Shown one piece after another: positions 21,041-31,336 of a stretch of 52,664 bases of DNA. How positions within the stretch are numbered: position 1 is the first letter of the stretch; each line of letters begins with the position of its first letter. The DNA comes from Type-B symbiont of Plautia stali (lineage in GTDB: Bacteria; Pseudomonadota; Gammaproteobacteria; Enterobacterales; Enterobacteriaceae): NCBI GenBank assembly GCA_001485295.1, contig BBOA01000014.1, positions 1-52,664 of the forward strand. The letters are read 5' to 3'. A model generated the notes under the pieces. The model worked only from the letters and a program-made list of their open reading frames with translations. It searched no databases and was not told where the DNA came from. Position numbers and translations under genes: made by a program.

Positions 21041-22243
21041 ATGTCAAGTAAGTTAGTACTGGTTCTAAACTGCGGCAGCTCTTCACTAAAATTCGCCATC
21101 CTAAATGCCGCTGGCGGCGAAGAATATCTTTCCGGCTTAGCTGAGTGCTTCCACCTGCCCGAAGCGCGCATCAAGTGGAAACTGGACGGTGAAAAACACG
21201 AAGCGCCCCTTGACGCCGGCGCCGCGCACAGCGAGGCACTGAATTTCATTGTTAAAACTATTCTGGCACAAAAACCAGAGCTTTCGGCACAAATTGCTGC
21301 AATTGGTCATCGCATCGTCCACGGCGGCGAGCAGCTGACGGAATCGGTGGTGATCACCGACGCCGTGGTGCAGGACATTAAGAACAACGCCTCGTTTGCG
21401 CCACTGCACAATCCTGCACACCTGATCGGCATTGAAGAAGCGATGAAAAATTTTCCGCATCTTTCTGATAAAAATGTGGCAGTTTTCGACACCGCTTTCC
21501 ATCAGACGATGCCGGAAGAGTCCTATCTGTATGCTCTGCCCTACAAACTCTATAAAGAACACGGCGTGCGCCGTTACGGCGCGCACGGCACCAGCCACTA
21601 CTATGTAACACACGAAGCGGCCAAAATCCTCAACAAGCCGGTCGACGAGCTGAATATCATTACCTGTCACCTCGGCAACGGCGCGTCGGTCGCGGCAATA
21701 CGCAACGGCAAATGCGTTGATACTTCAATGGGTCTGACACCGCTGGAAGGTCTGGTGATGGGCACCCGCAGCGGCGATATCGACCCGGCGATTATCTTCT
21801 ATCTGCACGGTACGTTGGGTATGAGCGTCGAGGCTATTAATAAGCTTTTGACCAAAGAGTCGGGCCTGCTGGGCCTGACCGAAGTCACCAGCGACTGCCG
21901 CTACGTCGAAGACAACTACGAAATCAAAGAAGACGCGAAGCGGGCAATGGATGTCTTCTGCCATCGTCTGGCAAAATATATCGGCAGCTACAGCGCCATG
22001 ATGGAAGGCCGTCTGGACGCGGTGATCTTTACCGGCGGCATTGGCGAAAACGCGGCGATGGTGCGCGAGCTGTCTCTGAAGAAGCTCGGCCTGCTCGGCT
22101 TTGAGGTCGACCACGAGCGTAACCTGCCGGCGCGCTTCGGCAAATCCGGCTTCATCAATAAAGAGGGCACGCGCCCCGCGATTGTTATTCCGACCAATGA
22201 AGAGCTGGTGATCGCCCAAGATGCGGCGCGTCTGACCGCTTAA
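21041..22243 (+). CDS. ackA: Acetate kinase AckA
   Basis: AckA makes ATP and acetate from acetyl phosphate and ADP, and with Pta forms the acetate overflow route. The product has 400 residues, as in E. coli. The ASKHA-fold marks are complete: [10 protein letters not shown] at residues 7-16, His-Arg-Ile-Val-His-Gly-Gly, Phe-Asp-Thr-Ala-Phe-His, Cys-His-Leu-Gly-Asn-Gly and Phe-Thr-Gly-Gly-Ile-Gly-Glu-Asn. It is the first gene of ackA-pta. Confidence 0.98.
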   Translation: MSSKLVLVLNCGSSSLKFAILNAAGGEEYLSGLAECFHLPEARIKWKLDGEKHEAPLDAGAAHSEALNFIVKTILAQKPELSAQIAAIGHRIVHGGEQLTESVVITDAVVQDIKNNASFAPLHNPAHLIGIEEAMKNFPHLSDKNVAVFDTAFHQTMPEESYLYALPYKLYKEHGVRRYGAHGTSHYYVTHEAAKILNKPVDELNIITCHLGNGASVAAIRNGKCVDTSMGLTPLEGLVMGTRSGDIDPAIIFYLHGTLGMSVEAINKLLTKESGLLGLTEVTSDCRYVEDNYEIKEDAKRAMDVFCHRLAKYIGSYSAMMEGRLDAVIFTGGIGENAAMVRELSLKKLGLLGFEVDHERNLPARFGKSGFINKEGTRPAIVIPTNEELVIAQDAARLTA

Positions 22244-22252
22244 TGTTTCCTT

Positions 22253-22284
22253 CACCGTCAGCTCAGGCTGACGGTGTCGTTTTT
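22253..22284 (+). terminator. Attenuator-like hairpin between ackA and pta
   Basis: CACCGTCAGC and GCTGACGGTG form a perfect 10-bp stem with a 4-base loop just after the ackA stop, followed by TCGTTTTT. The short T-run suggests partial termination, which would lower pta relative to ackA. Confidence 0.7.
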
Positions 22285-22310
22285 GACACTACCTAAAGCG
22301 AGGTTGAAAC

Positions 22311-24455
22311 GTGTCACGTACAATTATGCTTATTCCTACCGGTATCAGCGTCGGCCTGACCAGCGTCAGCCTTGGCGTAATCCGTGCCATGGAGCGCAAA
22401 GGTGTTCGTCTCAGCGTCTTTAAGCCTATCGCGCAGCCGCGCGCTGGCGGCGACACACCGGACCAGACCACGATGATCATCCGCAAAAACTCGTCGATTC
22501 CCGCCGCCGACCCGCTCAACATGTCGCGCGTAGAATCGCTGCTTAGCACTAACCAGCAGGACGTGCTGATGGAAGAGATCATCGCTCGCTACCACGAAAA
22601 CACCAAAGATGCAGAAGTGGTGCTAGTGGAAGGCTTGGTAGCGAAGCGCAAGCATCAGTTTGCCAACGCGCTCAACTATGAGATTGCCAAGACGCTTAAC
22701 GCCGAGATCGTGTTTGTCATGGCGCTTGGCAACGACTCGCCTGCCCAGCTTAAAGAGCGTATCGAACTGACGCAGAGTAGCTTCGGCGGCAGCAGAAACA
22801 AAAACATCACCGGCGTCATCATCAATAAGCTGAACGCGCCGGTGGATGAGCAGGGCCGCACGCGCCCGGATCTGTCGGAAATCTTCGATGACTCTACCAA
22901 AGCGAGCATCGCCAATATCGATCCGAAACAGCTTTTTGCCAACAGCCCGCTGCCGGTGCTGGGCTGCGTGCCATGGAGCTTCGATCTGATCGCCACGCGC
23001 GCCATCGATATGTGCCGCCACCTCAACGCTGAGGTGATCAACGAAGGCGAGATCGCCACGCGCCGCGTCAAGTCGGTCACCTTTTGCGCCCGCAGCCTGC
23101 CGCATATGCTGGAGCACTTCCGTCCTGGCTCGCTGCTGGTGACCTCGGCGGACCGTCCCGACGTGCTGGTGGCTGCCTGTCTCGCCGCGATGAACGGCGT
23201 CGAAATCGGCGCTATTCTGCTGACCAGTGGCTACGAGATTGACAACAGCATCGCGAAGCTGTGCGAGCGCGCTTTCCAGACCGGTCTGCCAGTATTTATA
23301 GTAAAAACCAATACTTGGCAAACCTCGCTCAACCTGCAGAGCTTTAACCTTGAAGTGCCAAGTGACGACACCCAGCGCGTGGAAAAAGTGCAGGAGTACG
23401 TGGCCAGCTATATCAACGCCGACTGGATCGAGTCGCTGACTGCCACCTCCGAGCGCAGCCGCCGCCTGTCACCGCCAGCCTTCCGCTATCAGCTGACCGA
23501 GCTGGCGCGTAAAGCGGGCAAACGCATTGTGCTGCCGGAAGGCGACGAGCCGCGCACTGTTAAAGCCGCTGCCATCTGCGCCGAGCGCGGCATCGCTACC
23601 TGTGTACTGCTGGGCAACCCGGATGAGATCCAGCGCGTCTCCGCCGCTCAGGGCATCGAGCTAGGCAAAGGTATCGAGATCGTCGATCCTAAAGTGGTGC
23701 GTAACAACTATGTGCCGCGTCTGGTCGAGCTGCGTAAGAATAAAGGCATGACGGAAGTCGTGGCTCAGGAGCAGCTGGAAGACAACGTGGTGCTCGGCAC
23801 CATGATGCTAGAGAGCGGCGAAGTCGACGGCTTAGTGTCAGGCGCCGTGCACACCACTGCCAACACCATCCGTCCGCCGCTGCAGCTGATCAAGACCGCG
23901 CCGAACAGTTCGCTAGTCTCCTCGGTATTCTTTATGCTGCTGCCGGAGCAGGTGCTGGTCTACGGCGACTGCGCCATTAACCCGGATCCGACGGCCGAGC
24001 AGCTGGCGGAAATCGCCATTCAGTCGGCGGACTCCGCCCACGCTTTCGGCATCGAGCCACGCGTGGCGATGATCTCCTACTCAACTGGCACCTCTGGCGC
24101 AGGTAGCGACGTAGAGAAAGTGCGCGAAGCGACGCGCATCACGCAGGAGAAACGCCCTGATCTGGTGATTGACGGTCCGCTGCAGTATGACGCGGCGATT
24201 ATGGAAGACGTAGCGAAATCCAAAGCGCCGAACTCGGCGGTCGCAGGACGCGCCACAGTGTTTATCTTCCCAGATCTTAACACCGGCAACACCACCTACA
24301 AGGCGGTACAGCGCTCCGCAGATCTGATCTCTATCGGTCCGATGCTGCAGGGCATGCGCAAGCCGGTTAACGACCTGTCGCGCGGCGCGCTGGTGGACGA
24401 TATCGTCTATACCATCGCCCTGACAGCGATTCAGTCGCAGCAGGCGGAAGGCTGA
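22311..24455 (+). CDS. pta: Phosphate acetyltransferase Pta
   Basis: Pta converts acetyl-CoA and phosphate to acetyl phosphate and CoA. The product is the long enterobacterial form with 714 residues and starts at a GTG preceded by GAGG. The N-terminal part (about residues 1-200) is the P-loop-related domain, the middle is a DRTGG domain, and the last roughly 320 residues are the catalytic PTA domain. The catalytic part includes Tyr-Ser-Thr-Gly-Thr-Ser-Gly and Asp-Gly-Pro-Leu-Gln-Tyr-Asp-Ala. It lies 67 bases after ackA, separated by an attenuator-like hairpin. Confidence 0.98.
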   Translation: MSRTIMLIPTGISVGLTSVSLGVIRAMERKGVRLSVFKPIAQPRAGGDTPDQTTMIIRKNSSIPAADPLNMSRVESLLSTNQQDVLMEEIIARYHENTKDAEVVLVEGLVAKRKHQFANALNYEIAKTLNAEIVFVMALGNDSPAQLKERIELTQSSFGGSRNKNITGVIINKLNAPVDEQGRTRPDLSEIFDDSTKASIANIDPKQLFANSPLPVLGCVPWSFDLIATRAIDMCRHLNAEVINEGEIATRRVKSVTFCARSLPHMLEHFRPGSLLVTSADRPDVLVAACLAAMNGVEIGAILLTSGYEIDNSIAKLCERAFQTGLPVFIVKTNTWQTSLNLQSFNLEVPSDDTQRVEKVQEYVASYINADWIESLTATSERSRRLSPPAFRYQLTELARKAGKRIVLPEGDEPRTVKAAAICAERGIATCVLLGNPDEIQRVSAAQGIELGKGIEIVDPKVVRNNYVPRLVELRKNKGMTEVVAQEQLEDNVVLGTMMLESGEVDGLVSGAVHTTANTIRPPLQLIKTAPNSSLVSSVFFMLLPEQVLVYGDCAINPDPTAEQLAEIAIQSADSAHAFGIEPRVAMISYSTGTSGAGSDVEKVREATRITQEKRPDLVIDGPLQYDAAIMEDVAKSKAPNSAVAGRATVFIFPDLNTGNTTYKAVQRSADLISIGPMLQGMRKPVNDLSRGALVDDIVYTIALTAIQSQQAEG

Positions 24456-24497
24456 ATCGCGGCAACTAAGTCCTTCGCATCAAACGTCTGACTCACA

Positions 24498-24525
24498 AGA
24501 GCATGCCCGTGCATGCTCTTTTTTT
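24498..24525 (+). terminator. Intrinsic terminator of ackA-pta
   Basis: AGAGCATGC and GCATGCTCT form a perfect 9-bp stem with a 4-base loop, followed by six T. It lies about 45 bases after the pta stop codon. Confidence 0.92.
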
Positions 24526-24612
24526 ATTGAATCGGCAACTGGCGAAACTCGTGCGCCACGCTAACACTAAACTAAAAAGATCCCCTTTCGGTGCTATCAG
24601 CGAGGTTTGTCC

Positions 24613-25728
24613 ATGAGCAACAACGAGCTGCATACCCGTCGCCTGAACGCTACGCTGTGAGACGACCACGGGGGCGCCTATATCGACTTTAGCGCAGATA
24701 TCGCCATGCTTACCCGACGTCATTGCCGTAGTTAAAGCGCAGCTCGACAGCTTTACTCACACCGCGTTTCAAATTGTTCCGTATGAAAGCTATCTGACGC
24801 TGACGGAACAGCTGAATCAGCGCGTGCCCATCGCCGGTCCGGCGAAAACCGCCTTCTTCTCTACCTGCACCTTTCACAGCTGCACCCTGATGATGTCGCT
24901 CACCGGCAAAGTCTCGCCCTATAAAACCGGCTTCGGCCCGTTCGCCATCCCGGTCTATCACGCCCGCTGCTGCACGGCGTCAGCGTCTAGTCTAGGATGC
25001 GCTGGATAGCCTAGATGCGCTGCTACTGCTACGTAGCGACATCAGCCCGCAGCAGGTCGCCGCCATCATCTACGAGCCGATCTAGGGCAAAGGCGGCTTA
25101 TACGTCGCGCCGCCCGCCTTCGTTGACGCTTTGCGCCAGCTGTGCGATAGACACGGCATCCTGCTGATCGCCGACGAGATCTAGAGCGGCTTCGCGCGCA
25201 TCGGCAAGCTGTTCGCCAGCGACTAAACGCCAGAGGCGAAGCCAGATACCGTCACTATGGCAAAAAGCTTAGCGGGAGGCATGGTGCTGTCGGCGGTATC
25301 GGGCCACGCTGAGGTGATGGACGCGCCGCAGACCGGCGGACTGGGCGGCACCTACGCCAGCATAGCCCGAGCGCTATCGCCGCCGCGCTGGCGGTGCTGG
25401 ATATCACAGAGCAAGAGAAGCTTTGCGAACGCGCCCTGAGCCTTGGCGACCAACTGCGTGAAACCCTACTCGGCGCGGGCTGCCGCGCGCTGGCGGAGGT
25501 GCGCGGACGCGGCTCGATGCTCGCAGCGGAATTTCACTGTGAGGAGGGTAAGCCCTGCGTCGCCACGGCAGCCGCCATTCAGCGCAAAGCGCTGGAACAG
25601 GGCGTGCTGCTGCTGACCTGCGACGTGTACGGTAACGTTATCTGCTTCCTTTATCCGCTCTGGCCATACCCGCCGTGCAGTTCAGCGCCGCGCTAAGCCT
25701 GCTGGCGAATATCGTGGCTGAGCACTAA
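24613..25728 (+). pseudogene. puuE: puuE pseudogene (4-aminobutyrate aminotransferase)
   Basis: PuuE is the PLP enzyme that moves the amino group of GABA to 2-oxoglutarate in putrescine use. The relic starts Met-Ser-Asn-Asn-Glu-Leu-His and keeps the PuuE-like stretch Gln-Ile-Val-Pro-Tyr-Glu-Ser-Tyr. The PLP lysine segment (Met-Ala-Lys-Ser-Leu-Ala-Gly-Gly) and the end Ile-Val-Ala-Glu-His with a TAA also remain. It is broken by a TGA at codon 16, TAGs at 25083-25085 and in the Ala-Asp-Glu-Ile-Gln segment (about 25183), a TAA near 25224, and several indels. The first of these TAGs sits in a decayed CCAGG site. GabT is possible, but the N terminus fits PuuE better. Confidence 0.85.
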
Positions 25729-25771
25729 AAAGGCAAAGTTTTTAACCACCAACCCGCCTTCAGTTTCATAA

Positions 25772-25858
25772 AGGCGCGGGTGACGGCCGGTAAAGCAAGG
25801 CGTCCGCTACAGGGACGTGTTCACTCCGACTTTACGTAACCGGCCGTCACTCGCGCCT
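25772..25858. repeat. 87-base element with 20-base terminal inverted repeats
   Basis: The arms 25772-25791 and 25839-25858 pair over 20 positions with a single difference, which would be a G-U pair in RNA. Inside, AAAG/CTTT and a 5-bp stem CGTCC/GGACG (801-805 with 813-817, counted in the 25,000s) continue the fold, so the whole element would form one branched hairpin. It has no open frame. It lies between the puuE relic and the end of yfcD, near the yfcD terminator. It may be a small mobile inverted-repeat element, a structured RNA or a bidirectional terminator. I found no second copy by eye in this window. Confidence 0.6.
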
Positions 25859-25888
25859 AAAAAGCATAACCATTTCAGGCTGCAAAAA

Positions 25889-25918
25889 CAAAAAAAACGC
25901 CCAACCGGAAGTTTTTTT
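25889..25918 (-). terminator. Possible terminator after yfcD
   Basis: On the minus strand a short AT-rich stem (AAAAAAAC with GTTTTTTT) encloses a GC-containing loop and is followed by a T-run. It lies about 12 bases after the yfcD stop. The stem is weak because it has almost no GC pairs. Confidence 0.4.
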
Positions 25919-25930
25919 AACCAAATATAT

Positions 25931-26446
25931 TTAGCCGTCGCCGTTGCGCGTCAGCCATAGTGACAGCGCCTTCAGCGAATCATCGGTAAACTCATCGCAG
26001 CGCGCGGTAATCTCATCCGGCGTCATCCAGAACACTTCGTCCACCTCTTCCTGCATGGCGAACGGGCCGTGATACACGCAGCTGAACAAACCGCCCCAGA
26101 CGCGGACATGCTTATCTTCGAAGTAGAACTTGCCGTGCTCGGCGAACGGCACATCTGCGATGCCCAGCTCCTTTTCCGCCTCCCGGCGCGCCGACACCAG
26201 CAGATTTTCGCCGCTCTGTACCACGCCGCCTGCGGTGGCGTCCAGCATACCGGACATGAAGTCTTTAGTCTTGGTGCGACGCTGCACCAAGATCTTGCCT
26301 GCGCCATCATGCACCATGATATAGGTCGCGCGATGACGCATACGCTGCGCACGCATCTGCGCGCGCGTCGCCTGCGCGATCACCTCATTCTCTTCATTGA
26401 CGATATCGACCCACTCGATGCCGTCGCCCTCGGTTTGATCCACCAT
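25931..26446 (-). CDS. yfcD: Nudix-family hydrolase YfcD, altered Nudix box
   Basis: YfcD is a Nudix protein of unknown substrate, related to isopentenyl-diphosphate isomerase in fold. The frame is intact with 171 residues, a little shorter at the C terminus than in E. coli (about 180). The Nudix box should read Gly-x5-Glu-x7-Arg-Glu-x-x-Glu-Glu-x-Gly. Here the first Glu of the Glu-Glu pair is Lys (Arg-Glu-Ala-Glu-Lys-Glu-Leu-Gly, codon AAG). That residue is normally a metal ligand, so the protein may be inactive although its frame is open. All neighbours from puuE to the binding-protein relic are broken, so this gene may be at an early stage of decay. Confidence 0.9.
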   Translation of the reverse strand: MVDQTEGDGIEWVDIVNEENEVIAQATRAQMRAQRMRHRATYIMVHDGAGKILVQRRTKTKDFMSGMLDATAGGVVQSGENLLVSARREAEKELGIADVPFAEHGKFYFEDKHVRVWGGLFSCVYHGPFAMQEEVDEVFWMTPDEITARCDEFTDDSLKALSLWLTRNGDG

Positions 26447-26559
26447 CTGGAAACCCTTTTCTGTTCTGGCATGCCGTATGACACGCGCCTGATTGCTAGG
26501 TCGTTGTTATAGTGTGCTATAAGTTAATCACTTCCGCTCGCCTGGGCAAGCGGCGCAAC

Positions 26560-27112
<553 letters not shown>

Positions 27113-27299
27113 TTTCTCCGTGAGCGCGACATAAACCGAAAGGACTCAGTCCACACGGTGATGGACGGGTAATTCATCTGCTACCTCAACAGGATTATCC
27201 TGGTAACCTAATATTTACCGGTTTTTTTTCAGCAAAGCAATCTCCGGCTAGTCCGATGTTCTCAAAGCGCGACGCATGCCGACAGCGCGCGGCCGCGCT

Positions 27300-27887
27300 T
27301 CTTCATTGTAACGATATGCTTGAGCATCAGGTCAGTGTGGTGACGCGCAACGTCACCGCCGTGTGTGCTTATCTCTGGCTCAGCGACCGGCTACTATGGG
27401 GATGCCAGCGACCTAGTGATGGCGAAAGAAAATCGCGGCCAAGATGAGATGAGTTCACCCACCAGCTTTGCGCCCGCTGGGAACAGCTGGAACTCAGCGC
27501 GCAGAGCGAACGCACCCGTGTCTGCTTACTGCGCACCGGCGTGGTGCTGGCCAGCGAAGGCGGCGTGTTCAGATCTGCCGTGGATCTAATCGATGATATG
27601 GTCAATGCTATCCTCTGGCTGCTCGATCACGATGAGCTAAGCGGTCCGTTCAATATGGTGTCGACCTACGTAGGGCGCCACGAGCAGTTCGCCGCCACGC
27701 TGGGTCATGTGTGCACCGCCCCGCCTTTATGCGCACGCCCGGCAGCGCCATCAAACTGATGATGGGCGAATCAGCGGTGCTGGTGCTGGGCGGACAGCAT
27801 ATGCTGCCGAAACGGCTGGAGGCCGCTGGCTTCGGCTTTCGATGGTATGACTTGTAGTAGGCGCTGTAGAACGTGGTCGGGAAACCG
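27300..27887 (+). pseudogene. yfcH: yfcH pseudogene (SDR-type epimerase family)
   Basis: YfcH is an NAD(P)-binding protein of the epimerase family, about 297 residues, of unknown function. The relic has Glu-His-Gln-Val-Ser-Val-Val-Thr-Arg-Asn, then a deletion of about 80 residues to [27 protein letters not shown], and Phe-Arg-Trp-Tyr-Asp-Leu follow. The last segment ends in consecutive in-frame stops where Glu codons stood. Several frameshifts separate the pieces, and the Gly-rich nucleotide site is missing. Confidence 0.85.
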
Positions 27888-27950
27888 GCCAGCAAAAGCG
27901 CAGCCTGACCGGCGGTTCCACGCCGCCTCCTTTATCGAAGGAGGCGGATC

Positions 27951-28705
27951 TTACTTCAGCGAGCCTCTAAGAAACTGCTGCAGGCGCGGGCTTTTTGGGT
28001 TGCCGAACAGCGCGGCCGGCAGCCCTTCCTCTTCAATCTTGCTTGCCCTGATGCAGAAAGATCACATGGCTGGAGACGTGACGCGCGAACTCCATATCAT
28101 GGATCACCATCACCATAGTTTTGCCCTCTTCCGCCAGCTTCTGCATGATGCGCAGCACTTCGCCCACCAGCTCCGGGTCAAGGGTCGAAGTCGGTTCGTC
28201 GAACAGTAGCACTTCCGGCTCCATCGCCAGCGCGCGCGATCGAGACACACTGCTGCTGACCGCTGGAGAGATGCACCGGATATTTCGCCTGCGCACGCTC
28301 GTCGATGCCGACCTTATTGAGATAGTTAGTTAATAGCGCGCGCGTCCGCTCTGATTAGCTCTAGCACCTGAATCGGCGCCTCTAACACGTTCTCCAGCAC
28401 CATCATGCGACTCCACAGGTTAAAGTTGATGAAACACCATTGTGAGGTGAGTGCGTAGCGCGCACAGTTGCTCTTTGTTAGCTACCTTGAGCTGCCCGTC
28501 GGTGTCGCGCACCAAGCTGATCTGCTCGTTGGTGACGGAAATGGTGTCTGCGCTCGTCTTCTCCAAGAAGTTAATGCAGCGCAGAAAGGTGTTTTTTCCG
28601 GAGCCGGAAGAGCCGATAATGCTGATCACGTCGCCCGCATCGGCCTGTAAAGAGACGCCTTTTAATACTTCATGGTTACTGTAACGCTTGTGCAGTTCGT
28701 TAAAG
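27951..28705 (-). pseudogene. hisP: hisP pseudogene (ABC ATPase of the histidine/basic amino-acid transporter)
   Basis: HisP is the ATPase of the HisJ/ArgT-QMP importer. The Walker A segment reads Gly-Ser-Ser-Gly-Ser-Gly-Lys-Asn-Thr, with Asn in place of the usual Ser next to the lysine. The Walker B segment Val-Leu-Leu-Phe-Asp-Glu-Pro-Thr-Ser lies further on in a different frame, and the signature motif region is broken. The end Phe-Leu-Arg-Gly-Ser-Leu-Lys and a TAA at 27951-27953 remain. Its start codon has been lost, and the first part runs on in frame from hisM. Confidence 0.9.
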
Positions 28706-29341
28706 CGGCGCTCCGCCAGACGGATCAGGCTAATCAACACATAGGAGATAATCAGATACAATGCCGAACGCGGTAAAAGGCTGATAGATCGCCGAGTTGA
28801 TATCGCGCGCGATTTTCAGCAGATCCGGCACCGTGGCGGTAAAGGCGAGCGCCGTAGAGTGCAGCATCAGGATCACCTCGTTGCTGTAGGCGGGCAACGC
28901 GGACGGCAGGATAATGCAGCGGTGGAGCTTAAAGGTCGAAAAGCCGTAGGCGCGCGCCGCCTTGATCTCGCCGTGCCGCACGGGCGCGGATCGCTCCGGC
29001 GAAGATCTCCGTGGTATAGGCGTAGGTGTTCAAGGTAAACGCCAGCAGCGTACAGTTAAGACCGCTGCGGAAAAAGGCGTTAAGCATCTCCAAGCCTTTC
29101 ACCACCTCCAGTGTATACATACCGGGGTAGAATACCAGCAGCTTGCACGTAGAGCGGCGTGCCGCGAAACACCCAGACCGGGGCGCTGACGAAACGGATC
29201 GGCGATACGAGCGCGATTGCCAGCAGCATCGCCAGACAGCCCCCTAGCACCACCCGCCACAGGGTAATGGTGACGCCGGTAAAGCGATAGCCGTCAGTTT
29301 AGAGCAGGAATTTCCAGTAATCCTGAATAATATCGATCATG
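28706..29341 (-). pseudogene. hisM: hisM pseudogene (permease subunit)
   Basis: HisM is one of the two membrane subunits of the histidine/lysine/arginine/ornithine importer. The relic starts Met-Ile-Asp-Ile-Ile-Gln-Asp-Tyr and soon meets a TAA where a Trp codon stood. It goes on through Gly-Thr-Pro-Leu-Tyr-Val-Gln, Tyr-Thr-Leu-Glu-Val-Val-Lys-Gly and the EAA loop, with frameshifts in between. The C-terminal end is deleted and runs straight into hisP sequence. Confidence 0.88.
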
Positions 29342-30006
29342 GCTCTGCCCTTTTTACGCCCACCGAGTAGCAGCAACTCACCCCCCCACAGCACGCCGTT
29401 AGACAGCGTGGTAAAGATTAGTTAGCGCCGGCGACAATCGCGAATTAGAACAGTTGCCAAGTGCTTTTGCCCGCCAGCGGCGTCGCTTTCACTATATCCT
29501 CCAGCCCCAGCAGCGACACCAGTGCCGTGGTTTTCAGGATCACCTGCCAGTTATTGCCCATGCCCGGCAGCGCGTAGCGCATCATGCCGGGAAACAGAAT
29601 GCGGCGAAATACCTGCGAACTGGTGAAGCCGAACACCGTCGCGGCCTCGATCTTTCCTTTCGTCACGGCTAGAAACGCGCCGCGAAAGGTTTCGGTAAAG
29701 TAGGCGCCGTATAAAGCCGAGCGTAATGATATCGGCCACCGTCGGGTCGATATCGAAATGGGCGAGGCCCAGCGCGTCGGTGAGCGAGTTAAGAGCGATC
29801 TGTAAACCGTAGAAGATTAGCAGCATCAGAACCAGATCCGGAACGCCGCGGATCAGTGTGGTATAACCTTCGAACAGCATCGCCAGAGGGCGGCGGCGGG
29901 AGAGTTTCGCGCCCGCGCCAATCAGCCCGAGCGCCACCGAGCTGAGCGCCAGCTCTAGCGTTACTAAGGTGCCTTTGAGAATAACCTTAGAATAGCCGTA
30001 CAGCAT
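29342..30006 (-). pseudogene. hisQ: hisQ pseudogene (permease subunit)
   Basis: HisQ is the partner membrane subunit of HisM. The N-terminal half from Met-Leu-Tyr-Gly-Tyr-Ser to Ile-Ile-Thr-Leu-Gly-Phe-Ile is in one frame and close to the family. A one- or two-base indel follows at the periplasmic loop, and the second half (Lys-Ile-Glu-Ala-Ala-Thr-Val-Phe-Gly-Phe, Trp-Gln-Val-Ile-Leu-Lys) is in another frame. The C-terminal end carries further stops and runs up to the hisM start. Confidence 0.9.
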
Positions 30007-30111
30007 GTAATCAATCCCGTCGTAAAAAAATATCAATGTCCTGCCTGCTAGCGTACCAGCGAGCAGTCCTAATAGATTCAAGCGGTAACTATCAGGTAAA
30101 GGTCGACAGGG

Positions 30112-30530
30112 TTAGTCACTGTACACATTGAAATCAAAATACTTTTTCGCAATCTTATTGTAAGTGCTGTCTTTGTGCATCCGCCTTATCGACGGCGGCT
30201 TTCAGCTTGCTGTCGTCTTTACGCAGTACCATACCGGTGCCGACGCTGAAGATTTTATCGTCTTTTACCGCTGAGCCGGCGAAGGCGTAGTCCTTGCCGA
30301 CCGGCTGCTTCAGGAAGCCTTCGCTCGCCTGCACTTCATCCTGAAACCCGGCGTCGATACGGCCCGTGTCCAGATCCTGATAAACTAGGTCCTAGTTAGT
30401 CTAAGGCGTGACTCTAAGGCGTGACGTTTACCCCTTTCGGACACCAGTTCTCATTGGCGTAGGTTTCCTAGGTGGTGACCTACAGCAGGCCGATGTTTTT
30501 GCCCTTCAGCGAATCGATGTTCCGCCGAGT
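30112..30530 (-). pseudogene. Periplasmic basic amino-acid/histidine-binding protein pseudogene (argT or hisJ)
   Basis: The C-terminal half of a HisJ/ArgT-type binding protein can be read. It includes [30 protein letters not shown] and the end Phe-Asp-Phe-Asn-Val-Tyr-Ser-Asp with a TAA at 30112-30114. TAG codons replace two Gln codons near 30470-30485, one of them in a decayed CCAGG. An 11-base stretch near 30400-30424 is duplicated in tandem. The signal peptide and first lobe are gone. I cannot tell argT from hisJ. Confidence 0.8.
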
Positions 30531-30654
30531 TTGTGAGGGGAATATATCAGCGATGTCAAAGAGAAAAAGCGACCTTGTTAACTTTTAGTGCACTAAATAC
30601 ACGAAGAATGATCGCCCACGCGATTTCTTACTCGAAAAGTGCAAATAACATCGG

Positions 30655-31224
30655 TTATGCACCATTCCAGCGCGTAAAAAGATCCTGAGGCAGGCTGATG
30701 TCAAAGTGATCGAGGACCCGGTTAACCGTTTGATCCACCAGCTCCATTATCGACTGCGGCCGATGATAGAAGGCGGGCACTGGCGGCATAATCACCGCGC
30801 CCAGCTCGGCGGCGGTGGTCATCATGCGTAAATGACCGATATGCAGCGGGGTTTCGCGCACGCCCAACACTAGCTTGCGCTGCTCTTTCAACACCACATC
30901 GGCAGCGCGCGTCAGCAGGCTGTCGCTGTAGCTGTGCACGATGCCGGAAAGGGTTTTCATGGAACAGGGCAGGATCGCCATGCCGAGCGTCTTGAACGAG
31001 CCAGACGATATGCTGGCGGCGATATCGCGCACGTCGTGAACCACGTCCGCTACAGCCTGCACGTTGCGCAGGCTGTAGTCGGTCTCTAGGCTCAGGGTTT
31101 GCCGCGCCGCCGAACTCATCACCAGATGGGTTTCCACTTCGCTAACCTGCTGCAGCACCTGTAACAGCCGCACGCCGTAAATCGCGCCGCTTGCGCCCGA
31201 GATGCCAATGATGAGGCGTTTCAT
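30655..31224 (-). CDS. ubiX: Flavin prenyltransferase UbiX
   Basis: UbiX makes the prenylated FMN cofactor needed by UbiD in ubiquinone synthesis. I start at the ATG 31222-31224 (Met-Lys-Arg-Leu-Ile-Ile-Gly-Ile-Ser-Gly-Ala-Ser-Gly), giving 189 residues, the E. coli length. The frame is open far upstream, but that part overlaps purF and is not UbiX-like. Flavin-site motifs such as Ser-Ser-Gly-Ser-Phe and Pro-Cys-Ser-Met-Lys-Thr-Leu-Ser-Gly-Ile are present. It is the next gene after purF beyond a terminator. UbiX fits with the retained complex I, which reduces ubiquinone. Confidence 0.95.
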   Translation of the reverse strand: MKRLIIGISGASGAIYGVRLLQVLQQVSEVETHLVMSSAARQTLSLETDYSLRNVQAVADVVHDVRDIAASISSGSFKTLGMAILPCSMKTLSGIVHSYSDSLLTRAADVVLKEQRKLVLGVRETPLHIGHLRMMTTAAELGAVIMPPVPAFYHRPQSIMELVDQTVNRVLDHFDISLPQDLFTRWNGA

Positions 31225-31276
31225 ACTTCTTCCTTGCCTGTTCAGTGAACCGCTATGATAATCCGCTGCAGATTGC

Positions 31277-31307
31277 GAAAACAAACGGGGCGGATTTCTC
31301 CGCCCCG
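31277..31307 (-). terminator. Intrinsic terminator after purF
   Basis: On the minus strand CGGGGCGGA and TCCGCCCCG form a perfect 9-bp stem with a GAAA loop, followed by TTTGTTTT. It lies between the purF stop and the ubiX start, so ubiX needs read-through or its own promoter. Confidence 0.88.
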
Positions 31308-31336
31308 CTGTCACGCGCCTCTCGCTGAAAAGGCGT

